A stretch of 64,000 nucleotides of DNA from Streptomyces coeruleorubidus (GCF_028885415.1 NZ_CP118527.1:2294001-2358000), one strand, 5' to 3'; shown: positions 25,607 through 34,421, counted from the first letter of the stretch. Program-made: numbers and translations. Notes: a model not told the origin generated them from the letters alone.

Positions 25607-26479
25607 TCACATCTTCATCGCCCCCGCCGCCAGATCCCGCAGGAAGTGCCGCGCCCCGACCAGGAACACGACGATCAGCGGGATGACGCTCATCAGCGCA
25701 CCGGCCATCACCAGTGAATAGTCGGTGTTGTAGAGGATGTTGAGATTCGCCAGGGCGACCTGGAGGGTGACCTTGTCGGGGTCGATCATGACGACCAGGG
25801 GCCAGATGTAGTCGTTCCAGAGGCCGATGAACGTGAAGATGCCGAGGAAGGCGAGGGCCGGCCGGAACAGCGGCAGGGCGACCGTCCAGTAGAGGCGGAA
25901 GAAGCCGGCGCCGTCGATCCGCCCGGCGTCCAGCAGTTCGTCCGGCAGCGAGTTCTGCGCGTACTGGCGCATCCAGAAGATGCCGAAGGCGTTCGCCGCG
26001 CTGGGAATGATCAGTGCCTTCAGGGAGCCGGCCCAGCCGAACTCGGCCATGGTCACGAACTGCGGCACCAGGGAGAGCTGCGCGGGGATCATGTACGTCA
26101 CCAGCAGCATGCCGAAGAGGAACTTCTTCGCCGGAAACTCGTACTTGGCGAAGGCGAACGCGGCCAGCGAGTCGAAGAACAGCACCAGCACGGTCCCGAG
26201 CACGGCGACGACGACGGTGTTGAACAGCGAGCCGAAGAAGTCGACGGTGTCGAGCACCCGCCCCATGTTGTCCAGCAGATGCGGCCCCGGCACCAGCTTG
26301 GGCGGGTAGCGGTAGATGTCCTGCGTGGTGCCGGAGGCCAGCACCACCAGCCAGTAGAAGGGGAACAGCGAGACCAGCACACCGAGCAGCAGCACCGCCC
26401 GGACGCAAGTGCGGCTGAGCCTGCTGCCGGAGCCGACGGCCAGGCCCGCGCTCCCGGTCGACCTCTGTTCAGCGGCCAC
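25607..26479 (-). CDS. ABC sugar importer permease (MalG type)
   Basis: 290 residues, GTG start (26479) overlapping the preceding permease by 11 bp. Six membrane helices. The ATPase-contact loop is LLDAGRIDGAGFFRLYWTVALP, slightly divergent from the usual EAA-x-DGA. Third gene of a LacI-controlled importer operon. Confidence 0.88.
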   Translation of the reverse strand: MAAEQRSTGSAGLAVGSGSRLSRTCVRAVLLLGVLVSLFPFYWLVVLASGTTQDIYRYPPKLVPGPHLLDNMGRVLDTVDFFGSLFNTVVVAVLGTVLVLFFDSLAAFAFAKYEFPAKKFLFGMLLVTYMIPAQLSLVPQFVTMAEFGWAGSLKALIIPSAANAFGIFWMRQYAQNSLPDELLDAGRIDGAGFFRLYWTVALPLFRPALAFLGIFTFIGLWNDYIWPLVVMIDPDKVTLQVALANLNILYNTDYSLVMAGALMSVIPLIVVFLVGARHFLRDLAAGAMKM

Positions 26480-27488
26480 GGCGTGCCCCCTTGCGGCGCA
26501 GCAGACCGGCGATGCCGGGCCGGCGGTCGTCGTCCGAGCCGGCGACCAGACGCCAGTTGATGACGGTGAAGACGGCGATGATCGCGAAGAGGACCCAGCC
26601 CATGGCGGCGCCGTAGCCGAACTGGTGCTCCTTGAAGGCCTTCTGCCACAGATAGAGCACGATGGTCATCCCTTCCTGGCCCGGCCCGCCCGTGGTTCCG
26701 ACGTCGGTCGACTGGAAGAGCACCTGGGACTCGGTGAAGATCTGCAGGCCGTTGATGGTGGAGGTGACGGCGGCGAAGAGCACCACGGGCCGCAGTTGCG
26801 GCAGTACGACCCGGAAGAGGGTCTGCCTGCTGTTCGCGCCGTCGACGCGGGCGGCCTCGAAGTGCTCGGTGGGGATGGCCTGGAGGCCCGCCAGGAAGAT
26901 CAGCGCGTTGTAGCCGACCCACCGCCAGATGATCATGAGGGAGACGGACGACTTGATGCCCCACTCCGAGGACAGCCAGCCCACCCCGTCCAGCCCGATC
27001 ACCCGCAGCGCCGAGTTGGCGAGGCCCGCCTGGGCGAAGACCGAGCCGAAGACCACGGTCATGGCGACCATCGAGGTGACGTTGGGAATGAAGTACGCCA
27101 CCCGGTAGGCACCGGAGAAGCGGACCTGCGAGTGCAGCAGGAACGCCAGGACCAGGGCCAGGAACAGCATCGGCACCGTGGACAGGAACCAGATCTCGAA
27201 GGTGTTGAGCACCGAGTGCCAGAACACCGAGTCCTGCAGCAGCCAGCCGTACTGCTTGAGCCCGACGTAGCGCATGTCGCCGATGCCGTCCCAGTCCTGG
27301 AAGGACAGGTAGACGGAGAAGACGATCGGGAAGGCGCCGAAGGCGGCGAACAGCACGTAGAACGGGGAGATGGCGAGCAGGGGCGGGAAGTGCCGCCTGC
27401 GGCCGCCCGGGGTGGTGGGTTTCGTACGGCCGGCCGGCTGCTTCTCGTTCGCCGCCGGCGCGTCGGCCGGGTCGAGGACGGTCGCCAT
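26469..27488 (-). CDS. ABC sugar importer permease (MalF type)
   Basis: 339 residues with six membrane helices and loop FEAARVDGANSRQTLFRVVLP. Its start lies one base beyond the stop of the binding-protein gene. Partner of the MalG-type permease that follows. Confidence 0.9.
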   Translation of the reverse strand: MATVLDPADAPAANEKQPAGRTKPTTPGGRRRHFPPLLAISPFYVLFAAFGAFPIVFSVYLSFQDWDGIGDMRYVGLKQYGWLLQDSVFWHSVLNTFEIWFLSTVPMLFLALVLAFLLHSQVRFSGAYRVAYFIPNVTSMVAMTVVFGSVFAQAGLANSALRVIGLDGVGWLSSEWGIKSSVSLMIIWRWVGYNALIFLAGLQAIPTEHFEAARVDGANSRQTLFRVVLPQLRPVVLFAAVTSTINGLQIFTESQVLFQSTDVGTTGGPGQEGMTIVLYLWQKAFKEHQFGYGAAMGWVLFAIIAVFTVINWRLVAGSDDDRRPGIAGLLRRKGARRGR

Positions 27489-27489
27489 G

Positions 27490-28797
27490 TCAGCTCACCC
27501 CCACCCGGGACAGCGTGGTCTCGGCGGTGTTCACAGCGTCCCGCCAGGCCCGGTCGGGGTTCTTGCCGAGCATTTCCACATTGGTCAGCTCCTGGAAGAA
27601 CGGGGTGTTCGCGGACTCCTCGTAGGGGCTGAAGTAGACGACCGGGGCCTTCTCGGCGGCCGGGCCGAAGACGTCGATGGGCTGCTGACCGCCGAAGAAG
27701 GGGTCGGGCTTGTGCATCGCCGGGTCGGCGTAGGCGGCCGGGGTGGTGGGGAACAGGGCCATCTCCTGGTAGCTCTCGAGCTGGTTCGCCGGGCTCAGCA
27801 GCCACTTCAGGAAGGCGAAGCCCGCCTCGGGGTCCCGGCAGTAGCGGGTCAGCGTCATGTACGAGCCGCCGTAGTTGGCGGGGCCGTCCGGCATGGTGGT
27901 CAGCCGCCAGGACCCGGAGGTCTTCGGGGCGGTGTCCTTCAGGCCGTTGATGGCCCACACCGCCGTGGTCATCGTGGCGATCCGGCCGCCGCTCATGGCC
28001 GCGTTGAAGTCGGGTGTGCCGTCCGTGATCCTGGCGCTGAGTCCCTGGCGGAGGATGTCCACGGACAGGTCCCAGGCACGCCGGATGTGTTCCTGGTCGC
28101 CGATGAAGCGGTTGTCGGCGTCCACGAACTGTTTGGGGCTCTGCAGCAGGACCTGCTGGAAGACGTTGCCGATGTTGCTCACCAGGTACGGCTTTCCGGG
28201 CCCCTTCGCCCGCAGGGTCCGCCCGGCGGCGATGAACTTCTCCCAGGTGGGGATCTCCTCGGCGACGTCCGCCGGTTCGTGGGCCAGTCCGGCCTCCCGG
28301 AAGAGGTCCCTGCGGTAGTAGAGCGCGGTCGGGCCGGCGTCCAGGGGGAAGCCGATCATCCTGCCCGTCGGGGTGAAGCAGGCCTTCCACTTCCATTCGA
28401 GGTACTGGTCGCGGACGGACTGTGCGCCGAGCTCCCGCAGGTCGAGGAACTCGTTCTCGTCGGGGAAGAACGTGGCGAGGTTGTCGTTGTTGACGACCGT
28501 CACGTCCGGCACGTAGGCGCGCGCGGCGAGGCTGGTGCGCACCTTGGAGTCGATGTCGCCGTCGGGTATCTGCGAGCCCCGCACCTTCAGCCCCGGCACG
28601 CCGGGTACGCCGCGCCTGGCGGTGGCGAGCAGCTTGTCGCTGAGCGAGCCCTTCCAGTACCAGAGGCTGAGGTGGTCGGTGCCGGCGGAGGCCGATCCCT
28701 CAGCGGACCCGCATCCGGTCAGCCCGAGCAGGCCCGCCCCCGCACCACCAAGACAGGCCCCCAGGAAGCGTCTGCGGGACATCGTTCGGTGTTCCAT
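27490..28797 (-). CDS. ABC importer solute-binding lipoprotein with Tat signal
   Basis: 435 residues. The signal has the twin-arginine motif SRRRFLG followed by a lipobox LTGC, so it is probably Tat-exported and lipid-anchored. Mature part is a large cluster-B carbohydrate-binding protein (WYWKGSLSDKLL; GFPLDAGPTALYYRRDLF). The ATG at 28797 gives MEHRTMSRRRF; the ATG five codons later (28782) is equally possible because no strong ribosome site distinguishes them. First gene of the importer operon, about 170 bp downstream of a perfect LacI-type palindrome. Substrate unknown; no hydrolase accompanies it. Confidence 0.87.
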   Translation of the reverse strand: MEHRTMSRRRFLGACLGGAGAGLLGLTGCGSAEGSASAGTDHLSLWYWKGSLSDKLLATARRGVPGVPGLKVRGSQIPDGDIDSKVRTSLAARAYVPDVTVVNNDNLATFFPDENEFLDLRELGAQSVRDQYLEWKWKACFTPTGRMIGFPLDAGPTALYYRRDLFREAGLAHEPADVAEEIPTWEKFIAAGRTLRAKGPGKPYLVSNIGNVFQQVLLQSPKQFVDADNRFIGDQEHIRRAWDLSVDILRQGLSARITDGTPDFNAAMSGGRIATMTTAVWAINGLKDTAPKTSGSWRLTTMPDGPANYGGSYMTLTRYCRDPEAGFAFLKWLLSPANQLESYQEMALFPTTPAAYADPAMHKPDPFFGGQQPIDVFGPAAEKAPVVYFSPYEESANTPFFQELTNVEMLGKNPDRAWRDAVNTAETTLSRVGVS

Positions 28798-28966
28798 GGG
28801 CGCGCACTCGCTTTCCGGGCGTGCCGCGGCCGGGCACAGCACTGCCGCGGGCCCGTTTTTTCACGGGGATGGGGGGAGGCTTCCCCGGTGAGGGAAGTGA
28901 AGACAACGATGTCGGCGGGCGCGTGGTGGTCGGGCCGACGGTCTCGCGATGGGGGTTTCTGCGGCT

Positions 28967-28980
28967 CGTGAACGTTCACG
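28967..28980. promoter_or_regulatory. LacI-family operator, perfect 14-bp palindrome
   Basis: CGTGAACGTTCACG is a perfect palindrome with the central CG of LacI/GalR operators. It lies between the LacI gene (29069-30115) and the ABC operon it would control, 170 bp before the binding-protein start. Confidence 0.7.
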
Positions 28981-29068
28981 TGAGCGTTGCCGTCGAGTAT
29001 CGGGGCGCCCGAAAACCGGTGTCAAGGGAGCTGCACGGAAGGGTCTGCCGGGCCCGCGCCCGGGCAGG

Positions 29069-30115
29069 TCAGGCGGAAGCGCGGACCACCAGCTCGGGCA
29101 CCACCCACGCGTCCGCGCCGCGCAGCGGCTCCTCACTCGCGCGCAGCCGGGCCACCTGCTCCACGGCCAGCCGTCCCAGCTGCCGCTTGTCGATGTGCAG
29201 GGTGGTCAGGGCGGGGTCGACCAGCTCACCCAGGGAGAGACCGTCGAAGCCCAGCACCGCCAGATCGTCCGGGACGCTCCGGCCATGGCGGCGGGCGGCG
29301 CGCATCGCCCCGACCGCGATCAGGTCGTTGAAGCCGAAGACCGCGGTGATCTCGGGCCGCGCCGCCAGGAGCCGTTCCATGCCGGCCTCGCCGCCGGCCA
29401 CGCTGTGCTCGGGGCACACCACGACCCAGTCCTCGTCGACAGGCAGTCCGAGCCGCCGCACCTGCTCCAGGAAGGCCAGCCTGCGGGGGCCGGGGCCGTG
29501 CACGCCGTCCAGCATGCCGATCCTGCGGTGCCCCCCGCGGAACAGGTGGTTCATGCCCTGCTCCACTCCCGTGGCGGCGTCGATGCCCACGGCCGCGAAC
29601 CGGGTCTGCTGCGGACCGCGCTCCAGGAGCACCAGCGGCACGCCTCCGAGGTGCCGGGTGAGGACGTCGTCCGGGTCCTTGAAGTAGCCCACGACCGCGT
29701 CCGCCTGGTGGGACAGCACGTCGAGCGCCTGCCGCTCCCTGGCCTCGTCGATGCGGGAGTCCCACACGACCACCTGCCAGCCGCGTTGCTCGGCCGCCTC
29801 CAGCACCCCGGCTGCCACCTCGGGAAAGAACGGGTTGCGCAGGTCCGGGATGACCAGGCCCGCCGTCACCGCGCCCTTCTGGACGAGTCCGCGCGCGAAC
29901 CGGCTGGGCCGGTAGTCCAGGAGCCGGGCCGCCTCCAGGACCCGCTCCTTGGTGGCCGGGTCGATCTCACCCTTGTCGTTGACCGCCCGGGAGACCGTCT
30001 GTCGTGACACCCCGGCCAGTCGTGCGACGTCGTGGATCGTGGCCCGGCGCCGGGCACCGTCGGGCCGCTCGGCACCCGGCTCCGCCCGCTGATTGTCGGT
30101 CCACACGTTCAGCAC
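29069..30115 (-). CDS. LacI-family transcriptional regulator
   Basis: 348 residues from a GTG start with GGAG upstream. HTH and hinge: IHDVARLAGVSRQTVSRAVN (about 27-46) and LDYRPSRFARGLV. Periplasmic-binding-protein-like sugar-sensing domain with NDLIAVGAM and LGFDGLSLGELV. Adjacent to and upstream of the ABC importer; probably represses it until the imported sugar binds. Confidence 0.9.
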   Translation of the reverse strand: MLNVWTDNQRAEPGAERPDGARRRATIHDVARLAGVSRQTVSRAVNDKGEIDPATKERVLEAARLLDYRPSRFARGLVQKGAVTAGLVIPDLRNPFFPEVAAGVLEAAEQRGWQVVVWDSRIDEARERQALDVLSHQADAVVGYFKDPDDVLTRHLGGVPLVLLERGPQQTRFAAVGIDAATGVEQGMNHLFRGGHRRIGMLDGVHGPGPRRLAFLEQVRRLGLPVDEDWVVVCPEHSVAGGEAGMERLLAARPEITAVFGFNDLIAVGAMRAARRHGRSVPDDLAVLGFDGLSLGELVDPALTTLHIDKRQLGRLAVEQVARLRASEEPLRGADAWVVPELVVRASA

Positions 30116-30163
30116 TTTATCCGGCTCCGGTCCCCGCCCGGCAGGGGCGGCCGGGCGGGCGCC

Positions 30164-30568
30164 TCAGCCGTCGAGCTCGGTGAAGAGCGTCAGCTGCAGG
30201 TCGCCCGGGGCTTCGAGCCGGGAGTTCAGGGAGTTCCAGGGGGTGCGCGTGGGCTCGGCGACCACCTCGGCTCCGGCGGCGGCCAGCTTCGCGGTGGTGG
30301 CGACGGAGTCGTCCACCTGGAAGGCGACCCGGACGTGCCCGGCCACCCGCCGCCCCACCTCGACCTCGTCGATGAAGGCGGCGTGGTTCGGGTCGGTCAG
30401 CTCCAGGGTGGCCCGCCCGGCCTCCAGGATCGTGACCCGCCCGTCCTCCGAGGCGAACGCGCCCCGCTCGGCCAGGCCGAGCACGTCCCGGTAGAAGTGC
30501 AGCGCTGCGTCGTAGTCGTCCGCCGTCACGACCAGGCGGAGTTCTCGTACGGCTGGTTCATCGGGCAT
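30164..30568 (-). CDS. VOC (glyoxalase/bleomycin-resistance fold) protein
   Basis: 134 residues, two beta-alpha-beta-beta-beta modules (LRLVVTADDYDAALHFYRDVLGL; VRVAFQVDDS). GGAGGAG lies six bases upstream of the ATG at 30568. Too generic to assign a substrate; stand-alone gene between the LacI regulator and acdS. Confidence 0.8.
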   Translation of the reverse strand: MPDEPAVRELRLVVTADDYDAALHFYRDVLGLAERGAFASEDGRVTILEAGRATLELTDPNHAAFIDEVEVGRRVAGHVRVAFQVDDSVATTAKLAAAGAEVVAEPTRTPWNSLNSRLEAPGDLQLTLFTELDG

Positions 30569-30663
30569 GAGGGCTCCTCCGAGAGCTGGGGTAACGGCTG
30601 ACAACCCACGGGCCGGCCGGTTGATTCCCACGCGCGGCCGGGCCGGACGCGGCAGAGGCCTCG

Positions 30664-31710
30664 TCAGAACAGCGCGCTGTACGCGTTCAACGCCGGCTGT
30701 CCGCCCAGGTGGGCGTAGAGGACCGTGGAGTCGCGACCGATCTCGCCCCGCGCGACCAGGTCGATCAGGCCGGCCATGGACTTCCCCTCGTACACGGGGT
30801 CGGTGACCATCCCCTCCGTCCGGGCCGCGAGCCGCATCGCCGCCAGCGTGGACTCATCGGGGACGCCGTACGTGCCCGCGTGGTACCGCTCGTCGAGTTC
30901 GACGTCGGACTCGGTCAACTCGCGCTTGAGGCCGATGAGCTGCCCGGTGCCGTGCGCGATCCGGGCGATCTGGCCGCGGGTCGCGGCGGGTTTCGCCGAG
31001 GCGTCGACGCCGAGCACGCGCCGGGGCCGCCCGCCCGCCTCCTCCAGCGCGGCGAACCCGGCGACCATGCCGGCCTGGGTGGAGCCGGTCACCGAGCACA
31101 CGACCACCGTGTCGAAGAAGACGCCCAGCTCACGCTCCTGCTCGGCGACCTCGTACGCCCACCCGGCGAAACCGAGGCCGCCGAGCGGATGGTCGGAGGC
31201 CCCGGCCGGGATGGCGTACGGCTTGCCGCCCGCCTCCTCGACCTCCCTGAGCGCCTGCTCCCAGCTCTCCTTGAACCCGATCCCGAACCCGGCCTTCACC
31301 AGCCGTACGTCGGCCCCGGCGAGGCGGCTGAGCAGGATGTTGCCGACCTTGTCGTACACGGCGTCCGGCCAGTCCACCCAACTCTCCTGCACGAGCACGC
31401 ACTTGAGCCCGGCCCGGGCGGCGACCGCCGCGACCTGGCGGGTGTGGTTGGACTGCACCCCGCCGATCGACACGAGCGTGTCGCAGCCCTTCGCGAGCGC
31501 GTCGGCGAGCAGGTACTCCAACTTGCGGGTCTTGTTCCCGCCGTAGGCGACACCGGAGTTGCAGTCCTCGCGCTTGGCCCAGAGGGCGGCGCCGCCGAGG
31601 TGCGCGGTCAGCCGCTCCAGGGGGTGGACGGGCGAGGGCCCGAAGAGCAGGGGGTAGCGCTCGTACGAGGAAAGGGACGGGGAAGGAGACGGGGACGGGG
31701 AAAGGGACAT
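30664..31710 (-). CDS. acdS: 1-aminocyclopropane-1-carboxylate deaminase
   Basis: 348 residues, PLP-dependent fold II. It breaks the plant ethylene precursor ACC into 2-oxobutyrate and ammonia. The PLP lysine lies in [12 protein letters not shown] and [10 protein letters not shown] is the substrate-carboxylate region; [10 protein letters not shown] and the C-terminal [12 protein letters not shown] match ACC deaminases rather than D-cysteine desulfhydrases. The N-terminus carries an unusual SPSPSPSP run encoded by a short G-rich repeat. GGGAGGA precedes the ATG. The GntR gene 32 bp upstream is its likely regulator. Fits a plant-associated lifestyle together with pectin use. Confidence 0.87.
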   Translation of the reverse strand: MSLSPSPSPSPSLSSYERYPLLFGPSPVHPLERLTAHLGGAALWAKREDCNSGVAYGGNKTRKLEYLLADALAKGCDTLVSIGGVQSNHTRQVAAVAARAGLKCVLVQESWVDWPDAVYDKVGNILLSRLAGADVRLVKAGFGIGFKESWEQALREVEEAGGKPYAIPAGASDHPLGGLGFAGWAYEVAEQERELGVFFDTVVVCSVTGSTQAGMVAGFAALEEAGGRPRRVLGVDASAKPAATRGQIARIAHGTGQLIGLKRELTESDVELDERYHAGTYGVPDESTLAAMRLAARTEGMVTDPVYEGKSMAGLIDLVARGEIGRDSTVLYAHLGGQPALNAYSALF

Positions 31711-31742
31711 GGGTCCTCCCGGAGTCGGGATGGGGATCGGTC

Positions 31743-32384
31743 TCAGTCGGCGAGCTCTTCGAGCCCCCGCCAGATCTCCGCCGTGACGCGGACCGCCTCG
31801 GCCACGTCACCGGCCGCGCAGGCCTCGATCAGCCGCTCGTGCAGCCCGGCCGAACGGCAGCTGCCGCCCTCGCCGAAGCGCCGTCGCTCCAGGCGGCGGA
31901 TGAGCGGGGTGTAGCGGGCGACGGTCGCGGCGGCCGCGCGGTTGCCGCTCACCCGGACGAGGACCTCGTGCAGCGCGTCGTCGGCGCGCAACGCCCCGTC
32001 CACGTCTCCGGTGCCGACGGCGGCGGCGAACCGCTGGTTGGCGGCGCGCATCGCCTCGATGTCCGCGGCACTCAGCCGGGGCACGGCGACCCGCGTCACG
32101 AGCTCGTGCATGGCGCCGACCACGGCGGCGGCGTCCCGGACGTCGGAGGCCACGAGCGGGGTCACCCGGGTGTAGCTCTGCGGCTTGCTCTCCAGCAGCC
32201 CCTCGTCCACGAGCCGGGAGAACGCCTCCCGCACCGGCGCCCGGGACAACCCCAGCCGCTCCGCGAGCTCGGCGTCCCGCACCACGGCACCGGGTTCGAT
32301 CTCCCCCGCCACGATGGCGTCCCGGATCGCCGCGTACGCACGGTCCCTGAGCAGGGTCCGGGGCACGGGCCGGATGGCTTCCAT
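31743..32384 (-). CDS. GntR-family regulator, FCD subfamily, next to acdS
   Basis: 213 residues. Winged helix about 10-75 ([20 protein letters not shown]) and FCD domain with the metal pattern ([22 protein letters not shown]). Same strand and directly upstream of acdS, so the two are probably one transcript under autoregulation from the palindrome at 32387-32407. Confidence 0.86.
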   Translation of the reverse strand: MEAIRPVPRTLLRDRAYAAIRDAIVAGEIEPGAVVRDAELAERLGLSRAPVREAFSRLVDEGLLESKPQSYTRVTPLVASDVRDAAAVVGAMHELVTRVAVPRLSAADIEAMRAANQRFAAAVGTGDVDGALRADDALHEVLVRVSGNRAAAATVARYTPLIRRLERRRFGEGGSCRSAGLHERLIEACAAGDVAEAVRVTAEIWRGLEELAD

Positions 32385-32386
32385 GA

Positions 32387-32407
32387 ACTGAAATGTTAGA
32401 TGTCAGT
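32387..32407. promoter_or_regulatory. Candidate GntR operator before the acdS regulator
   Basis: A 21-bp imperfect palindrome with arms ACTGA/TCAGT; 8 of 10 position pairs match around a single central T. It begins three bases upstream of the GntR start codon. AT-rich compared with its surroundings. Confidence 0.5.
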
Positions 32408-32476
32408 ACTAGGCGCGGACAAGGGTCAGGACAAGATCGTGGCCCGCACTCCCCACGCGGTGCGGGCCACGGTCTC

Positions 32477-34060
32477 TCAGGCCGCCCAGGGCCAGTCGGC
32501 GTCCCGGGATGCCTCGATCAGCGGCACCATCCGGAAAGCCGCGTCCGACAGGCCTCCGAAGGTGTGCCGATTCCCGGTGCCCGACGGGCCGTGGCCCGCC
32601 CGGTATCCGGCGAGGTTCCAGGTGTAGACCGGCACGTCGGCCGGGACCTGCTCGGTCGGGTCACCCCGGTGGTGGTGCGTGTACTGCTCGTCGGTGACGA
32701 TCAGCACCCGGTCGTGCTTGCGGTAGTGCCGGCGCACCGCCTCGGTGGTGTCGGTGCCGCCCAGGTCGCCGAAGCGGTCCAGGATCTTCAGCACCGACTC
32801 GCCCTCGCGGAACTTCACGCGGTCGCTCGTCGAGCCGAACTCGACCAGGTCCGCGCGCTCCGCCCGAAGCGCGAGCGCCGTGCCGAAGATCGCGGCGGCG
32901 TCTGCCCGGTTGAGCTCGGAGCGGTCGGACAGCCGCGACCAGAACATCGAGCCCGAGCGGTCCACGAGCACCAGCGTCCGGCCGGGCAGCGCGGGCACGT
33001 TGGCCAGCGAGTGGCCGAGCGCCCGCTCCAGCGCGTACGACCAGCGCAACGACGGCGCGTGCTGGTACGCGGCCAGGTACCGGAAGGGGAACTGCCGCGA
33101 GCGCGCGACCTCCGCCGGGTCGCTGATCCGCGCGGCGACCCGCTCGGCCACCTCGTCGGACACCCCGGCCTCGTCGAAGTTCCGCAGGTTGCGCACGAGC
33201 GCCATGGTGCCCATGGACGGGATCACGGCCTCCCAGGCCGCCTTGTCCATCGGCCCCTGGAGCCAGCCCGCCAGCGTCTCCCACGTCATCCCGGCCTCGG
33301 CCAGCCGCTCGGCACCGCCCTCGGCGGTCACGACCGCGCGCCGCTTGGCCACCGGCAGCGCCATCAGCTCGCGGTGCGCGGTGAGGACGCGGTCCGACGC
33401 GGGCGGCACCGCGGTGTCGGGGTGGTGCCGTCGGTCGAGGGCGTACCGGAACAGCTCGCCCTGCCAGGGCTTGTCCGGGTCCGGCGCGGCGTGCACGAGG
33501 TTGAGGACGTCGCCGAAGCGGTAGCCCTTGGAGGCGGTGTCGTACTTCAGCAGGGACTTGCCGTGGTAGAGACGGCGTACGGCGTCGGCGATGCCGCGCT
33601 TGACCGGCTTGGGCACGTTGCGGCCGTAGGTCGCGGTCCAGTAGGCGAGCAGTTCGCCGGGCTCGTCGGGCCGCTGGAGCACGGAGTCCACGACCTGCCG
33701 GTTGGACGGGCCGTCGGTCGCGCCCGCGTCCAGGCGGGCCTTGACGTACTCGGCGGCGCCGACGACGGAGGCCGTGCGCAGGTTGCCCTCACCGCGCAGC
33801 CAGCCGAGCAGGCCGGCCGTCCACGCCGGGTCGGTGACGGCGAGTTCGCGCACGAGCTTCGCGAAGCGGTCGTCGCGGTCGGCGCCGGTCTCGTAGAAGG
33901 TCTGCTGCGACACGAAGTTCGACACCGCGAGCAGAAAGAGCTCCGAGCGGGCGTCGCGCTCACGGCCACGGCCGCCCTCGTAGGTGCGCAGCACACGCCC
34001 GGTGGAGGTCACACGGGAGACGGGACGCGCCCGCGCCGCCTTGCTGTTGAATCGCGCCAT
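32477..34060 (-). CDS. rsr: TROVE-domain RNA-binding protein (Ro60/Rsr orthologue)
   Basis: 527 residues. The N-terminal two thirds are the HEAT-repeat-like TROVE ring that binds misfolded and Y RNAs (ELFLLAVSNFVSQQTFYETG; KPVKRGIADAVRRLYHGKSLLKY in part). The C-terminal third is a von Willebrand A-like domain with the MIDAS motif DRSGSM (367-372). In bacteria Rsr works with Y RNA and exoribonucleases in RNA decay and stress survival. ATG at 34060 with GGGGGAA upstream; the leader contains AGAATTCGGG twice. Two Y-RNA-like elements lie directly upstream on the same strand, the classic rsr/Y-RNA arrangement. An RtcB ligase is not present. Confidence 0.92.
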   Translation of the reverse strand: MARFNSKAARARPVSRVTSTGRVLRTYEGGRGRERDARSELFLLAVSNFVSQQTFYETGADRDDRFAKLVRELAVTDPAWTAGLLGWLRGEGNLRTASVVGAAEYVKARLDAGATDGPSNRQVVDSVLQRPDEPGELLAYWTATYGRNVPKPVKRGIADAVRRLYHGKSLLKYDTASKGYRFGDVLNLVHAAPDPDKPWQGELFRYALDRRHHPDTAVPPASDRVLTAHRELMALPVAKRRAVVTAEGGAERLAEAGMTWETLAGWLQGPMDKAAWEAVIPSMGTMALVRNLRNFDEAGVSDEVAERVAARISDPAEVARSRQFPFRYLAAYQHAPSLRWSYALERALGHSLANVPALPGRTLVLVDRSGSMFWSRLSDRSELNRADAAAIFGTALALRAERADLVEFGSTSDRVKFREGESVLKILDRFGDLGGTDTTEAVRRHYRKHDRVLIVTDEQYTHHHRGDPTEQVPADVPVYTWNLAGYRAGHGPSGTGNRHTFGGLSDAAFRMVPLIEASRDADWPWAA

Positions 34061-34156
34061 GATGAATTCCCCCGAATTCTTTACAGGTTCCCGAATTCTC
34101 TTCAGGTATCCGAGGGAAGCGCGCATGAGAGAGGTGAGTGCCCGAGAACAGAAGTC

Positions 34157-34261
34157 GGCGACGGACTTATCCGGATGCTCTGCCGATTGAGCTACAGCGA
34201 CCCGAAGTCGCTGACGGGACTCGAACCCGCAACATTCCGATCAAATGAAGTAACCGTTGCC
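34157..34261 (-). ncRNA. yrlA: Y RNA of the YrlA type with a circularly permuted tRNA-like module
   Basis: Read 5' to 3' on the minus strand. An outer stem pairs GGCAACGG (34261-34254) with CCGTCGCC (34164-34157) in 7 of 8 pairs, with an A-C mismatch at pair 4. Then ACTT/AAGT and CGGA/TCCG (anticodon-stem position). Inside is a tRNA core in permuted order: T arm GCGGG-TTCGAGT-CCCGT (34230-34214), acceptor 3' strand CAGCGAC, loop TTCGG, acceptor 5' strand GTCGCTG (34213-34195, perfect 7 bp), then TA and the D arm GCTC-AATCGGCA-GAGC (34192-34177) with GG in the loop. Bacterial YrlA RNAs are known to mimic tRNA and to bind Rsr. Ends are defined by pairing only; the transcript may be longer. Confidence 0.85.
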
Positions 34262-34307
34262 TGCGCACCGGGCACCCACCCCATGCTGCGCCTCCCGAGA
34301 TCAAGTC

Positions 34308-34349
34308 GGCGGCGGCGTCGGATTCTTTGGAAGAGAAGTAGCCGCTGCC
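34308..34349 (-). ncRNA. Second, short Y-RNA-like stem without the tRNA module
   Basis: Lies 46 bp upstream of the first element on the same strand. The stem GGCAGCGGC (34349-34341) pairs with GCCGCCGCC (34316-34308) in 8 of 9 pairs and has the same A-C mismatch at pair 4. The 5' block GGCAGCGGCTACTTC matches GGCAACGGTTACTTC of the neighbour at 13 of 15 bases, and the 3' block CCGCCGCCGACTT matches CCGTCGCCGACTT at 12 of 13. The loop of about 24 nt has a small TTCT/AGAA helix instead of a tRNA-like domain. It could be a second Y RNA or part of one longer RNA with two Ro-binding stems. Confidence 0.6.
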
Positions 34350-34421
34350 ATCGCACCGGGAGGTGCGTGACGTTGTGATCTCACTGTAGGAGGCGCGGTA
34401 CAGGACCTGCGAGCGAATTAA

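Noticed and set aside
34170..34235. Ordinary tRNA gene
   Set aside because: T arm precedes the acceptor and D arm on the transcribed strand, there is no anticodon loop, and the acceptor is closed by UUCGG. The order is permuted, so it is not a standard tRNA.
32393..34378. Long plus-strand open frame opposite rsr
   Set aside because: Antisense frame of high-GC coding sequence; the minus-strand TROVE protein is clearly the real one.
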